Below, one piece after another: positions 32,314-44,300 of a stretch of DNA of 64,000 nt; position 1 is the first letter of the stretch, and each line of letters opens with the position of its first letter. The DNA comes from Diacronema lutheri (taxonomy: Eukaryota > Haptophyta > Pavlovophyceae > Pavlovales > Pavlovaceae). Under the pieces are notes generated by a model, which saw only the letters and a program-made list of their open reading frames with translations, searched no databases and had not been told where the DNA came from. The translations under genes and the position numbers were made by a program. The stretch is taken from positions 124,001 through 188,000 of the forward strand of contig JAGTXO010000009.1 of the NCBI GenBank assembly GCA_019448385.1. The letters are read 5' to 3'.

Positions 32314-35300
32314 AGGGGGGGGATGCGTGTGCGCAGGCCAGCCCGGCGGAGCGGCGCGGCGCGGCGGGCCGCGCTCACGCGCGCGCCGCGCGCCCTTCAC
32401 CGCCGCATCGCTTCGGCGCAGTGGGCGAGCTCGCCATGCTGTACGATGGCGTCGCACGATGCGCGACGGTGCGAGCGGAGAGCGCGGTGCGGTCGTGGGT
32501 GCTCACGCGCATCGACTTCCAGAGGCTGCTGCGCGCGTCATCCGCGCAGTACGAGCTGGAGGTGAGTCGCTGGCTGCACAACGTGCCGCTCCTTGTCGCC
32601 CTCTCCTCGTACGACAAGCTCGTCGTCACGCGCACGCTCGCGCAGACGGAGTGCACGCCCGGCGAGGTGGTCGTACGGCGCGGCGAGCCCGCAAGGTGCG
32701 CGCGTGCGCAGAGTGGAGACGCGGAGGGGAGGCGTGTGGCAGGGAGCAGGGGCGCTGCGCAGAGTGGAGACGCGGAGGGGAGGCGTGTGGCAGGGAGCAG
32801 GGGCGCTGCGCAGAGTGGAGACGCAGAGGGGAGGCGCGAGGCAGGGAGCAGGGGCGCTGCGCAGAGTGGAGACGCAGAGGGGAGGCGTGTGGCAGGGAGC
32901 AGGGGCGCTGCGCAGAGTGGAGACGCAGAGGGGAGGCGTGTGGCAGGGAGCAGGGGCGCTGCGCAGAGTGGAGACGCGGAGGGGAGGCGTGTGGCAGGGA
33001 GCAGGGGCGCTGCGCAGAGTGGAGACGCGGAGGGGAGGCGCGAGGCAGGGAGCAGGGGCGCTGCGCAGAGTGGAGACGCGGAGGGGAGGCGTGTGGCAGG
33101 GAGCAGGGGCGCTGCGCAGAGTGGAGACGCGGAGGGGAGGCGTGTGGCAGGGAGCAGGGGCGCTGCGCAGAGTGGAGACGCAGAGGGGAGGCGTGTGGCA
33201 GGGAGCAGGGGCGCTGCGCAGAGTGGAGACGCGGAGGGGAGGCGTGTGGCAGGGAGCAGGGGCGCTGCGCAGAGTGGAGACGCGGAGGGGAGGCGCGAGG
33301 CAGGGAGCAGGGGCGCTGCGCAGAGTGGAGACGCGGAGGGGAGGCGTGTGGCAGGGAGCAGGGGCGCTGCGCAGAGTGGAGACGCAGAGGGGAGGCGTGT
33401 GGCAGGGAGCAGGGGCGCTGCGCAGAGTGGAGACGCGGAGGGGAGGCGTGTGGCAGGGAGCAGGGGCGCTGCGCAGAGTGGAGACGCGGAGGGGAGGCGT
33501 GTGGCAGGGAGCAGGGGCGCTGCGCAGAGTGGAGACGCGGAGGGGAGGCGCGAGGCAGGGAGCAGGGGCGCTGCGCAGAGTGGAGACGCGGAGGGGAGGC
33601 GTGTGGCAGGGAGCAGGGGCGCTGCGCAGAGTGGAGACGCGGAGGGGAGGCGTGTGGCAGGGAGCAGGGGCGCTGCGCAGAGTGGAGACGCGGAGGGGAG
33701 GCGCGAGGCAGGGAGCAGGGGCGCTGCGCAGAGTGGAGACGCGGAGGGGAGGCGTGTGGCAGGGAATAGGGGCGCTGCGCAGAGTGGAGACGCGGAGGGG
33801 AGGCGCGAGGCAGGGAGCAGGGGCGCTGCGCAGAGTGGAGACGCGGAGGGGAGGCGTGTGGCAGGGAGCAGGGGCGCTGCGCAGAGTGGAGACGCGGAGG
33901 GGAGGCGCGAGGCAGGGAGCAGGGGCGCTGCGCAGAGTGGAGACGCGGAGGGGAGGCGTGTGGCAGGGAGCAGGGGCGCTGCGCAGAGTGGAGACGCGGA
34001 GGGGAGGCGTGTGGCAGGGAGCAGGGGCGCTGCGCAGAGTGGAGACGCAGAGGGGAGGCGTGTGGCAGGGAGCAGGGGCGCTGCGCAGAGTGGAGACGCA
34101 GAGGGGAGGCGTGTGGCAGGGAGCAGGGGCGCTGCGCAGAGTGGAGACGCGGAGGGGAGGCGTGTGGCAGGGAGCAGGGGCGCTGCGCAGAGTGGAGACG
34201 CGGAGGGGAGGCGCGAGGCAGGGAGCAGGGGCGCTGCGCAGAGTGGAGACGCGGAGGGGAGGCGTGTGGCAGGGAGCAGGGGCGCTGCGCAGAGTGGAGA
34301 CGCAGAGGGGAGGCGCGAGGCAGGGAGCAGGGGCGCTGCGCAGAGTGGAGACGCAGAGGGGAGGCGCGAGGCAGGGAGCAGGGGCGCTGCGCAGAGTGGA
34401 GACGCGGAGGGGAGGCGTGTGGCAGGGAGCAGGGGCGCTGCGCAGAGTGGAGACGCGGAGGGGAGGCGTGTGGCAGGGAGCAGGGGCGCTGCGCAGAGTG
34501 GAGACGCAGAGGGGAGGCGTGTGGCAGGGAGCAGGGGCGCTGCGCAGAGTGGAGACGCGGAGGGGAGGCGTGTGGCAGGGAGCAGGGGCGCTGCGCAGAG
34601 TGGAGACGCGGAGGGGAGGCGTGTGGCAGGGAGCAGGGGCGCTGCGCAGAGTGGAGACGCAGAGGGGAGGCGTGTGGCAGGGAGCAGGGGCGCTGCGCAG
34701 AGTGGAGACGCGGAGGGGAGGCGTGTGGCAGGGAGCAGGGGCGCTGCGCAGAGTGGAGACGCGGAGGGGAGGCGCGAGGCAGGGAGCAGGGGCGCTGCGC
34801 AGAGTGGAGACGCGGAGGGGAGGCGTGTGGCAGGGAGCAGGGGCGCTGCGCAGAGTGGAGACGCGGAGGGGAGGCGTGTGGCAGGGAGCAGGGGCGCTGC
34901 GCAGAGTGGAGACGCGGAGGGGAGGCGTGTGGCAGGGAGCAGGGGCGCTGCGCAGAGTGGAGACGCAGAGGGGAGGCGTGTGGCAGGGAGCAGGGGCGCT
35001 GCGCAGAGTGGAGACGCGGAGGGGAGGCGCGAGGCAGGGAGCAGGGGCGCTGCGCAGAGTGGAGACGCGGAGGGGAGGCGTGTGGCAGGGAGCAGGGGCG
35101 CTGCGCAGAGTGGAGACGCGGAGGGGAGGCGTGTGGCAGGGAGCAGGGGCGCTGCGCAGAGTGGAGACGCGGAGGGGAGGCGCGAGGCAGGGAGCAGGGG
35201 CGCTGCGCAGAGTGGAGACGCAGAGGGGAGGCGCGAGGCAGGGAGCAGGGGCGCTGCGCAGAGTGGAGACGCAGAGGGGAGGCGTGTGGCAGGGAGCAGG

Positions 35301-38300
35301 GGCGCTGCGCAGAGTGGAGACGCGGAGGGGAGGCGTGTGGCAGGGAGCAGGGGCGCTGCGCAGAGTGGAGACGCGGAGGGGAGGCGTGTGGCAGGGAGCA
35401 GGGGCGCTGCGCAGAGTGGAGACGCGGAGGGGAGGCGTGTGGCAGGGAGCAGGGGCGCTGCGCAGAGTGGAGACGCAGAGGGGAGGCGTGTGGCAGGGAG
35501 CAGGGGCGCTGCGCAGAGTGGAGACGCAGAGGGGAGGCGTGTGGCAGGGAGCAGGGGCGCTGCGCAGAGTGGAGACGCGGAGGGGAGGCGTGTGGCAGGG
35601 AGCAGGGGCGCTGCGCAGAGTGGAGACGCGGAGGGGAGGCGTGTGGCAGGGAATAGGGGCGCTGCGCAGAGTGGAGACGCGGAGGGGAGGCGTGTGGCAG
35701 GGAGCAGGGGCGCTGCGCAGAGTGGAGACGCGGAGGGGAGGCGTGTGGCAGGGAGCAGGGGCGCTGCGCAGAGTGGAGACGCGGAGGGGAGGCGTGTGGC
35801 AGGGAGCAGGGGCGCTGCGCAGAGTGGAGACGCGGAGGGGAGGCGTGTGGCAGGGAATAGGGGCGCTGCGCAGAGTGGAGACGCGGAGGGGAGGCGTGTG
35901 GCAGGGAGCAGGGGCGCTGCGCAGAGTGGAGACGCGGAGGGGAGGCGCGAGGCAGGGAGCAGGGGCGCTGCGCAGAGTGGAGACGCGGAGGGGAGGCGTG
36001 TGGCAGGGAGCAGGGGCGCTGCGCAGAGTGGAGACGCGGAGGGGAGGCGCGAGGCAGGGAGCAGGGGCGCTGCGCAGAGTGGAGACGCAGAGGGGAGGCG
36101 TGTGGCAGGGAGCAGGGGCGCTGCGCAGAGTGGAGACGCGGAGGGGAGGCGCGAGGCAGGGAGCAGGGGCGCTGCGCAGAGTGGAGACGCGGAGGGGAGG
36201 CGTGTGGCAGGGAGCAGGGGCGCTGCGCAGAGTGGAGACGCGGAGGGGAGGCGCGAGGCAGGGAGCAGGGGCGCTGCGCAGAGTGGAGACGCGGAGGGGA
36301 GGCGTGTGGCAGGGAGCAGGGGCGCTGCGCAGAGTGGAGACGCAGAGGGGAGGCGCGAGGCAGGGAGCAGGGGCGCTGCGCAGAGTGGAGACGCAGAGGG
36401 GAGGCGTGTGGCAGGGAATAGGGGCGCTGCGCAGAGTGGAGACGCGGAGGGGAGGCGTGTGGCAGGGAGCAGGGGCGCTGCGCAGAGTGGAGACGCGGAG
36501 GGGAGGCGCGAGGCAGGGAGCAGGGGCGCTGCGCAGAGTGGAGACGCAGAGGGGAGGCGTGTGGCAGGGAATAGGGGCGCTGCGCAGAGTGGAGACGCGG
36601 AGGGGAGGCGTGTGGCAGGGAGCAGGGGCGCTGCGCAGAGTGGAGACGCGGAGGGGAGGCGTGTGGCAGGGAGCAGGGGCGCTGCGCAGAGTGGAGACGC
36701 AGAGGGGAGGCGCGAGGCAGGGAGCAGGGGCGCTGCGCAGAGTGGAGACGCGGAGGGGAGGCGTGTGGCAGGGAGCAGGGGCGCTGCGCAGAGTGGAGAC
36801 GCAGAGGGGAGGCGTGTGGCAGGGAATAGGGGCGCTGCGCAGAGTGGAGACGCAGAGGGGAGGCGTGTGGCAGGGAGCAGGGGCGCTGCGCAGAGTGGAG
36901 ACGCAGAGGGGAGGCGTGTGGCAGGGAGCAGGGGCGCTGCGCAGAGTGGAGACGCGGAGGGGAGGCGCGAGGCAGGGAGCAGGGGCGCTGCGCAGAGTGG
37001 AGACGCAGAGGGGAGGCGTGTGGCAGGGAGCAGGGGCGCTGCGCAGAGTGGAGACGCGGAGGGGAGGCGTGTGGCAGGGAGCAGGGGCGCTGCGCAGAGT
37101 GGAGACGCAGAGGGGAGGCGTGTGGCAGGGAGCAGGGGCGCTGCGCAGAGTGGAGACGCGGAGGGGAGGCGTGTGGCAGGGAGCAGGGGCGCTGCGCAGA
37201 GTGGAGACGCGGAGGGGAGGCGCGAGGCAGGGAGCAGGGGCGCTGCGCAGAGTGGAGACGCGGAGGGGAGGCGCGAGGCAGGGAGCAGGGGCGCTGCGCA
37301 GAGTGGAGACGCGGAGGGGAGGCGTGTGGCAGGGAGCAGGGGCGCTGCGCAGAGTGGAGACGCAGAGGGGAGGCGTGTGGCAGGGAGCAGGGGCGCTGCG
37401 CAGAGTGGAGACGCGGAGGGGAGGCGTGTGGCAGGGAGCAGGGGCGCTGCGCAGAGTGGAGACGCGGAGGGGAGGCGTGTGGCAGGGAGCAGGGGCGCTG
37501 CGCAGAGTGGAGACGCGGAGGGGAGGCGCGAGGCAGGGAGCAGGGGCGCTGCGCAGAGTGGAGACGCGGAGGGGAGGCGTGTGGCAGGGAGCAGGGGCGC
37601 TGCGCAGAGTGGAGACGCGGAGGGGAGGCGTGTGGCAGGGAGCAGGGGCGCTGCGCAGAGTGGAGACGCGGAGGGGAGGCGCGAGGCAGGGAGCAGGGGC
37701 GCTGCGCAGAGTGGAGACGCGGAGGGGAGGCGTGTGGCAGGGAATAGGGGCGCTGCGCAGAGTGGAGACGCGGAGGGGAGGCGCGAGGCAGGGAGCAGGG
37801 GCGCTGCGCAGAGTGGAGACGCGGAGGGGAGGCGTGTGGCAGGGAGCAGGGGCGCTGCGCAGAGTGGAGACGCGGAGGGGAGGCGCGAGGCAGGGAGCAG
37901 GGGCGCTGCGCAGAGTGGAGACGCGGAGGGGAGGCGTGTGGCAGGGAGCAGGGGCGCTGCGCAGAGTGGAGACGCGGAGGGGAGGCGTGTGGCAGGGAGC
38001 AGGGGCGCTGCGCAGAGTGGAGACGCAGAGGGGAGGCGTGTGGCAGGGAGCAGGGGCGCTGCGCAGAGTGGAGACGCAGAGGGGAGGCGTGTGGCAGGGA
38101 GCAGGGGCGCTGCGCAGAGTGGAGACGCGGAGGGGAGGCGTGTGGCAGGGAGCAGGGGCGCTGCGCAGAGTGGAGACGCGGAGGGGAGGCGCGAGGCAGG
38201 GAGCAGGGGCGCTGCGCAGAGTGGAGACGCGGAGGGGAGGCGTGTGGCAGGGAGCAGGGGCGCTGCGCAGAGTGGAGACGCAGAGGGGAGGCGCGAGGCA

Positions 38301-41300
38301 GGGAGCAGGGGCGCTGCGCAGAGTGGAGACGCAGAGGGGAGGCGCGAGGCAGGGAGCAGGGGCGCTGCGCAGAGTGGAGACGCGGAGGGGAGGCGTGTGG
38401 CAGGGAGCAGGGGCGCTGCGCAGAGTGGAGACGCGGAGGGGAGGCGTGTGGCAGGGAGCAGGGGCGCTGCGCAGAGTGGAGACGCAGAGGGGAGGCGTGT
38501 GGCAGGGAGCAGGGGCGCTGCGCAGAGTGGAGACGCGGAGGGGAGGCGTGTGGCAGGGAGCAGGGGCGCTGCGCAGAGTGGAGACGCGGAGGGGAGGCGT
38601 GTGGCAGGGAGCAGGGGCGCTGCGCAGAGTGGAGACGCAGAGGGGAGGCGTGTGGCAGGGAGCAGGGGCGCTGCGCAGAGTGGAGACGCGGAGGGGAGGC
38701 GTGTGGCAGGGAGCAGGGGCGCTGCGCAGAGTGGAGACGCGGAGGGGAGGCGCGAGGCAGGGAGCAGGGGCGCTGCGCAGAGTGGAGACGCGGAGGGGAG
38801 GCGTGTGGCAGGGAGCAGGGGCGCTGCGCAGAGTGGAGACGCGGAGGGGAGGCGTGTGGCAGGGAGCAGGGGCGCTGCGCAGAGTGGAGACGCGGAGGGG
38901 AGGCGCGAGGCAGGGAGCAGGGGCGCTGCGCAGAGTGGAGACGCAGAGGGGAGGCGTGTGGCAGGGAGCAGGGGCGCTGCGCAGAGTGGAGACGCAGAGG
39001 GGAGGCGCGAGGCAGGGAGCAGGGGCGCTGCGCAGAGTGGAGACGCAGAGGGGAGGCGTGTGGCAGGGAGCAGGGGCGCTGCGCAGAGTGGAGACGCGGA
39101 GGGGAGGCGTGTGGCAGGGAGCAGGGGCGCTGCGCAGAGTGGAGACGCGGAGGGGAGGCGTGTGGCAGGGAGCAGGGGCGCTGCGCAGAGTGGAGACGCG
39201 GAGGGGAGGCGTGTGGCAGGGAGCAGGGGCGCTGCGCAGAGTGGAGACGCAGAGGGGAGGCGTGTGGCAGGGAGCAGGGGCGCTGCGCAGAGTGGAGACG
39301 CAGAGGGGAGGCGTGTGGCAGGGAGCAGGGGCGCTGCGCAGAGTGGAGACGCGGAGGGGAGGCGTGTGGCAGGGAGCAGGGGCGCTGCGCAGAGTGGAGA
39401 CGCGGAGGGGAGGCGTGTGGCAGGGAATAGGGGCGCTGCGCAGAGTGGAGACGCGGAGGGGAGGCGTGTGGCAGGGAGCAGGGGCGCTGCGCAGAGTGGA
39501 GACGCGGAGGGGAGGCGTGTGGCAGGGAGCAGGGGCGCTGCGCAGAGTGGAGACGCGGAGGGGAGGCGTGTGGCAGGGAGCAGGGGCGCTGCGCAGAGTG
39601 GAGACGCGGAGGGGAGGCGTGTGGCAGGGAGCAGGGGCGCTGCGCAGAGTGGAGACGCGGAGGGGAGGCGTGTGGCAGGGAATAGGGGCGCTGCGCAGAG
39701 TGGAGACGCGGAGGGGAGGCGTGTGGCAGGGAGCAGGGGCGCTGCGCAGAGTGGAGACGCGGAGGGGAGGCGCGAGGCAGGGAGCAGGGGCGCTGCGCAG
39801 AGTGGAGACGCGGAGGGGAGGCGTGTGGCAGGGAGCAGGGGCGCTGCGCAGAGTGGAGACGCGGAGGGGAGGCGCGAGGCAGGGAGCAGGGGCGCTGCGC
39901 AGAGTGGAGACGCAGAGGGGAGGCGTGTGGCAGGGAGCAGGGGCGCTGCGCAGAGTGGAGACGCGGAGGGGAGGCGCGAGGCAGGGAATAGGGGCGCTGC
40001 GCAGAGTGGAGACGCGGAGGGGAGGCGCGAGGCAGGGAGCAGGGGCGCTGCGCAGAGTGGAGACGCGGAGGGGAGGCGCGAGGCAGGGAGCAGGGGCGCT
40101 GCGCAGAGTGGAGACGCGGAGGGGAGGCGTGTGGCAGGGAATAGGGGCGCTGCGCAGAGTGGAGACGCGGAGGGGAGGCGCGAGGCAGGGAGCAGGGGCG
40201 CTGCGCAGAGTGGAGACGCAGAGGGGAGGCGTGTGGCAGGGAGCAGGGGCGCTGCGCAGAGTGGAGACGCAGAGGGGAGGCGTGTGGCAGGGAGCAGGGG
40301 CGCTGCGCAGAGTGGAGACGCGGAGGGGAGGCGTGTGGCAGGGAGCAGGGGCGCTGCGCAGAGTGGAGACGCGGAGGGGAGGCGCGAGGCAGGGAGCAGG
40401 GGCGCTGCGCAGAGTGGAGACGCGGAGGGGAGGCGTGTGGCAGGGAGCAGGGGCGCTGCGCAGAGTGGAGACGCGGAGGGGAGGCGTGTGGCAGGGAGCA
40501 GGGGCGCTGCGCAGAGTGGAGACGCAGAGGGGAGGCGTGTGGCAGGGAGCAGGGGCGCTGCGCAGAGTGGAGACGCAGAGGGGAGGCGCGAGGCAGGGAG
40601 CAGGGGCGCTGCGCAGAGTGGAGACGCGGAGGGGAGGCGTGTGGCAGGGAGCAGGGGCGCTGCGCAGAGTGGAGACGCGGAGGGGAGGCGTGTGGCAGGG
40701 AGCAGGGGCGCTGCGCAGAGTGGAGACGCGGAGGGGAGGCGTGTGGCAGGGAGCAGGGGCGCTGCGCAGAGTGGAGACGCGGAGGGGAGGCGCGAGGCAG
40801 GGAGCAGGGGCGCTGCGCAGAGTGGAGACGCGGAGGGGAGGCGTGTGGCAGGGAGCAGGGGCGCTGCGCAGAGTGGAGACGCGGAGGGGAGGCGTGTGGC
40901 AGGGAGCAGGGGCGCTGCGCAGAGTGGAGACGCAGAGGGGAGGCGCGAGGCAGGGAGCAGGGGCGCTGCGCAGAGTGGAGACGCAGAGGGGAGGCGTGTG
41001 GCAGGGAGCAGGGGCGCTGCGCAGAGTGGAGACGCAGAGGGGAGGCGTGTGGCAGGGAGCAGGGGCGCTGCGCAGAGTGGAGACGCAGAGGGGAGGCGCG
41101 AGGCAGGGAGCAGGGGCGCTGCGCAGAGTGGAGACGCGGAGGGGAGGCGCGAGGCAGGGAGCAGGGGCGCTGCGCAGAGTGGAGACGCAGAGGGGAGGCG
41201 TGTGGCAGGGAGCAGGGGCGCTGCGCAGAGTGGAGACGCGGAGGGGAGGCGTGTGGCAGGGAGCAGGGGCGCTGCGCAGAGTGGAGACGCGGAGGGGAGG

Positions 41301-44300
41301 CGTGTGGCAGGGAGCAGGGGCGCTGCGCAGAGTGGAGACGCGGAGGGGAGGCGTGTGGCAGGGAGCAGGGGCGCTGCGCAGAGTGGAGACGCAGAGGGGA
41401 GGCGCGAGGCAGGGAGCAGGGGCGCTGCGCAGAGTGGAGACGCGGAGGGGAGGCGTGTGGCAGGGAGCAGGGGCGCTGCGCAGAGTGGAGACGCAGAGGG
41501 GAGGCGCGAGGCAGGGAGCAGGGGCGCTGCGCAGAGTGGAGACGCGGAGGGGAGGCGCGAGGCAGGGAGCAGGGGCGCTGCGCAGAGTGGAGACGCGGAG
41601 GGGAGGCGCGAGGCAGGGAGCAGGGGCGCTGCGCAGAGTGGAGACGCAGAGGGGAGGCGCGAGGCAGGGAGCAGGGGCGCTGCGCAGAGTGGAGACGCGG
41701 AGGGGAGGCGCGAGGCAGGGAATAGGGGCGCTGCGCAGAGTGGAGACGCAGAGGGGAGGCGCGAGGCAGGGAGCAGGGGCGCTGCGCAGAGTGGAGACGC
41801 GGAGGGGAGGCGCGAGGCAGGGAGCAGGGGCGCTGCGCAGAGTGGAGACGCAGAGGGGAGGCGTGTGGCAGGGAGCAGGGGCGCTGCGCAGAGTGGAGAC
41901 GCAGAGGGGAGGCGCGAGGCAGGGAGCAGGGGCGCTGCGCAGAGTGGAGACGCAGAGGGGAGGCGCGAGGCAGGGAGCAGGGGCGCTGCGCAGAGTGGAG
42001 ACGCGGAGGGGAGGCGTGTGGCAGGGAGCAGGGGCGCTGCGCAGAGTGGAGACGCGGAGGGGAGGCGCGAGGCAGGGAGCAGGGGCGCTGCGCAGAGTGG
42101 AGACGCAGAGGGGAGGCGCGAGGCAGGGAGCAGGGGCGCTGCGCAGAGTGGAGACGCAGAGGGGAGGCGTGTGGCAGGGAGCAGGGGCGCTGCGCAGAGT
42201 GGAGACGCGGAGGGGAGGCGCGTGGCAGGGAGCAGGGGCGCTGCGCAGAGTGGAGACGCGGAGGGGAGGCGCGTGGCAGGGAGCAGGGGCGCTGCGCAGA
42301 GTGGAGACGCGGAGGGGAGGCGCGAGGCAGGGAGCAGGGGCGCTGCGCAGAGTGGAGACGCAGAGGGGAGGCGTGTGGCAGGGAATAGGGCGCGCGGCGC
42401 GGACGCGGCGCGCGCAGCGCCGCCGCGCCGCCCGCCCATTCGCCGCCCGCCCATTCGCCGCCCGCCCATTCGCCGCCCGCCCGCCCATTCGCCGCCCGCC
42501 CGCCCATTCGCCGCCCGCCCGCGCGCGTCCGCCGGCCGCGCGCGTGCTCACCCCGCTGCATCGCGTCACGTGCTCACCCCGCTGCATCGCGTCACGCAGC
42601 GCCTTCTTCATCGTGCTCGAGGGCGAGCTGCGCTCGGTGAGCGTGCACGCCGCGACGGGCGAGCGGCACGCCGAGCCCCTCACCGCCGGCGACTTTTGGG
42701 GCGAGGCCGCGCTGCTTCCCGCCAGCGGCTCGGGCGATGGCGATGGCGGCGGCGATGGCGGCGCGGCAGACGACGGCGCTGGTGCGGAGCGCGGCGCGGT
42801 GTATGATGCGACGGTCACGGCCGTGCGCGCATGCCGGCTGCTGCGGATGGACGGCGGCGTGTTCCGGCGCCTTCTCGGAAAGTACGCGGACCGAATGGTC
42901 GGGCTACACGCGCAGCGAGCGGTCGAGACGGCGGCGCACGCGCCCCGCTCCCTCGTGCTACCCGTCGGCGATGGCCAGCTGCCCGTCACCAAGGTACGCG
43001 GGGACAGGGACGCAGCGCGGCGCGCAGCGAGAGCGCGCGTCCGGCGTCCGGCGTCCGGCGTCCGGCGTCCGGCGTCCTGCGGGCGCGAGACGAGGCGCTC
43101 CGCGTGCGAACGAGCCGCGCGGCATCCCTTCCCCTCCCCCTTCGCCCCCCCTCCCCCTCCCCTCCCCCTCCGCCCCCCTTCCCCCTACCCTCCCCCTCCG
43201 CCCCCCTCCCCCTCCCGTCCCCCTCCGCGCGGCGCGCGCTCAGCCGCGCGCCGCGCACGCACGCGCCCCGCCTGCCCCGGCACGCGCCACCCGCCGCCCC
43301 TCGTCGACACAGGTGCATTCCATTGGCGGCCATGGCCGCGTGCGCCTGCCCGCGGAGTACGTGCCCGACCGCGTGCTCGGGCACGGAGCCTACGGCCTCA
43401 TCCTGCACGCGCACCACGTGCCGACGCAGCCGCAGCCGCGCGCGCAGTCTGCCGCTGCATCGGCGGCGCGTCCCGCTCAGCTCGCGCCCGTGCCGCCGAG
43501 CGTTGCGATCAAACGGCTGCGACCTTTCCACTTTGACGTCGACCTCAAGGCGCTGCTGCGCGAGCTGAGCGTCCTGCGGCACGTCTCGCTCGTCAGCCCG
43601 CACCCAAATCTGCTCAAGATGATCGACGTGTGCCCGCCACCTCCCGGTCCGCTTTCCGATTGGCGGGAAGTCTGTCTCGTCCTCGAAGCGATGGAGGTGA
43701 GGCGCATCGCGGCGGGCGCGGGCGTGTGACGGCGGGGCCGTGCGCACCGCCGCGCAGGGCGCGCCGTCCGAATGCACACCGCGGCTGCGCGCGCGCGCCC
43801 ATCGCCTTTCCCTCTTTCCCCCTTTCCCCCTTTCCCCCTTTCCCCCTTTCCCTCTCTCTCCTTCCCCCTTTCCCCTCCAAAGTGAGAGATGTGCGCTCAA
43901 CCCCGCGACGCGCCCCGTGCGCGCGCGTGCATGCCCCCTTCCCCCCTTGCGCAGTGCGACCTGCACCACATCCTCTCGTCTGCACAGCCGCTCTCTGCAG
44001 AGCATGTCCACTTCTTCACGCACCAGGTGACACGCGCAGTCCGGCGCGCAGTCCGGCAATCAGAACCGCGCACGCTCGCCGGGCTGCCCCGCGCGGGCAT
44101 GCGCGAGCGGTCGGTTCCTCCCCGCCGCGCCACGCCGCGCCCGCCCGCCCGCTACGCCGATCGCGCACGCCCCGCTTCCCGCCCGATGCGACCCCACGGC
44201 GCGCGCAGCTTCTCGCGGGCGTGGGCGCGCTGCACTCGGCGGGCATCGTGCACCGCGACCTCAAGCCATCCAACCTGCTGATTAACGCAGACTGTACGCT

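Noticed and set aside
32706-42390. CRISPR-like repeat array
   Set aside because: The units are directly adjacent with no spacers, and the context is a eukaryotic intron.
32375-42992. Very long open frames (over 3,000 codons) on both strands across the 51-bp array
   Set aside because: They follow from a stop-free unit of 51 bp. The array lies inside a GT-AG intron whose removal restores a CNB domain.
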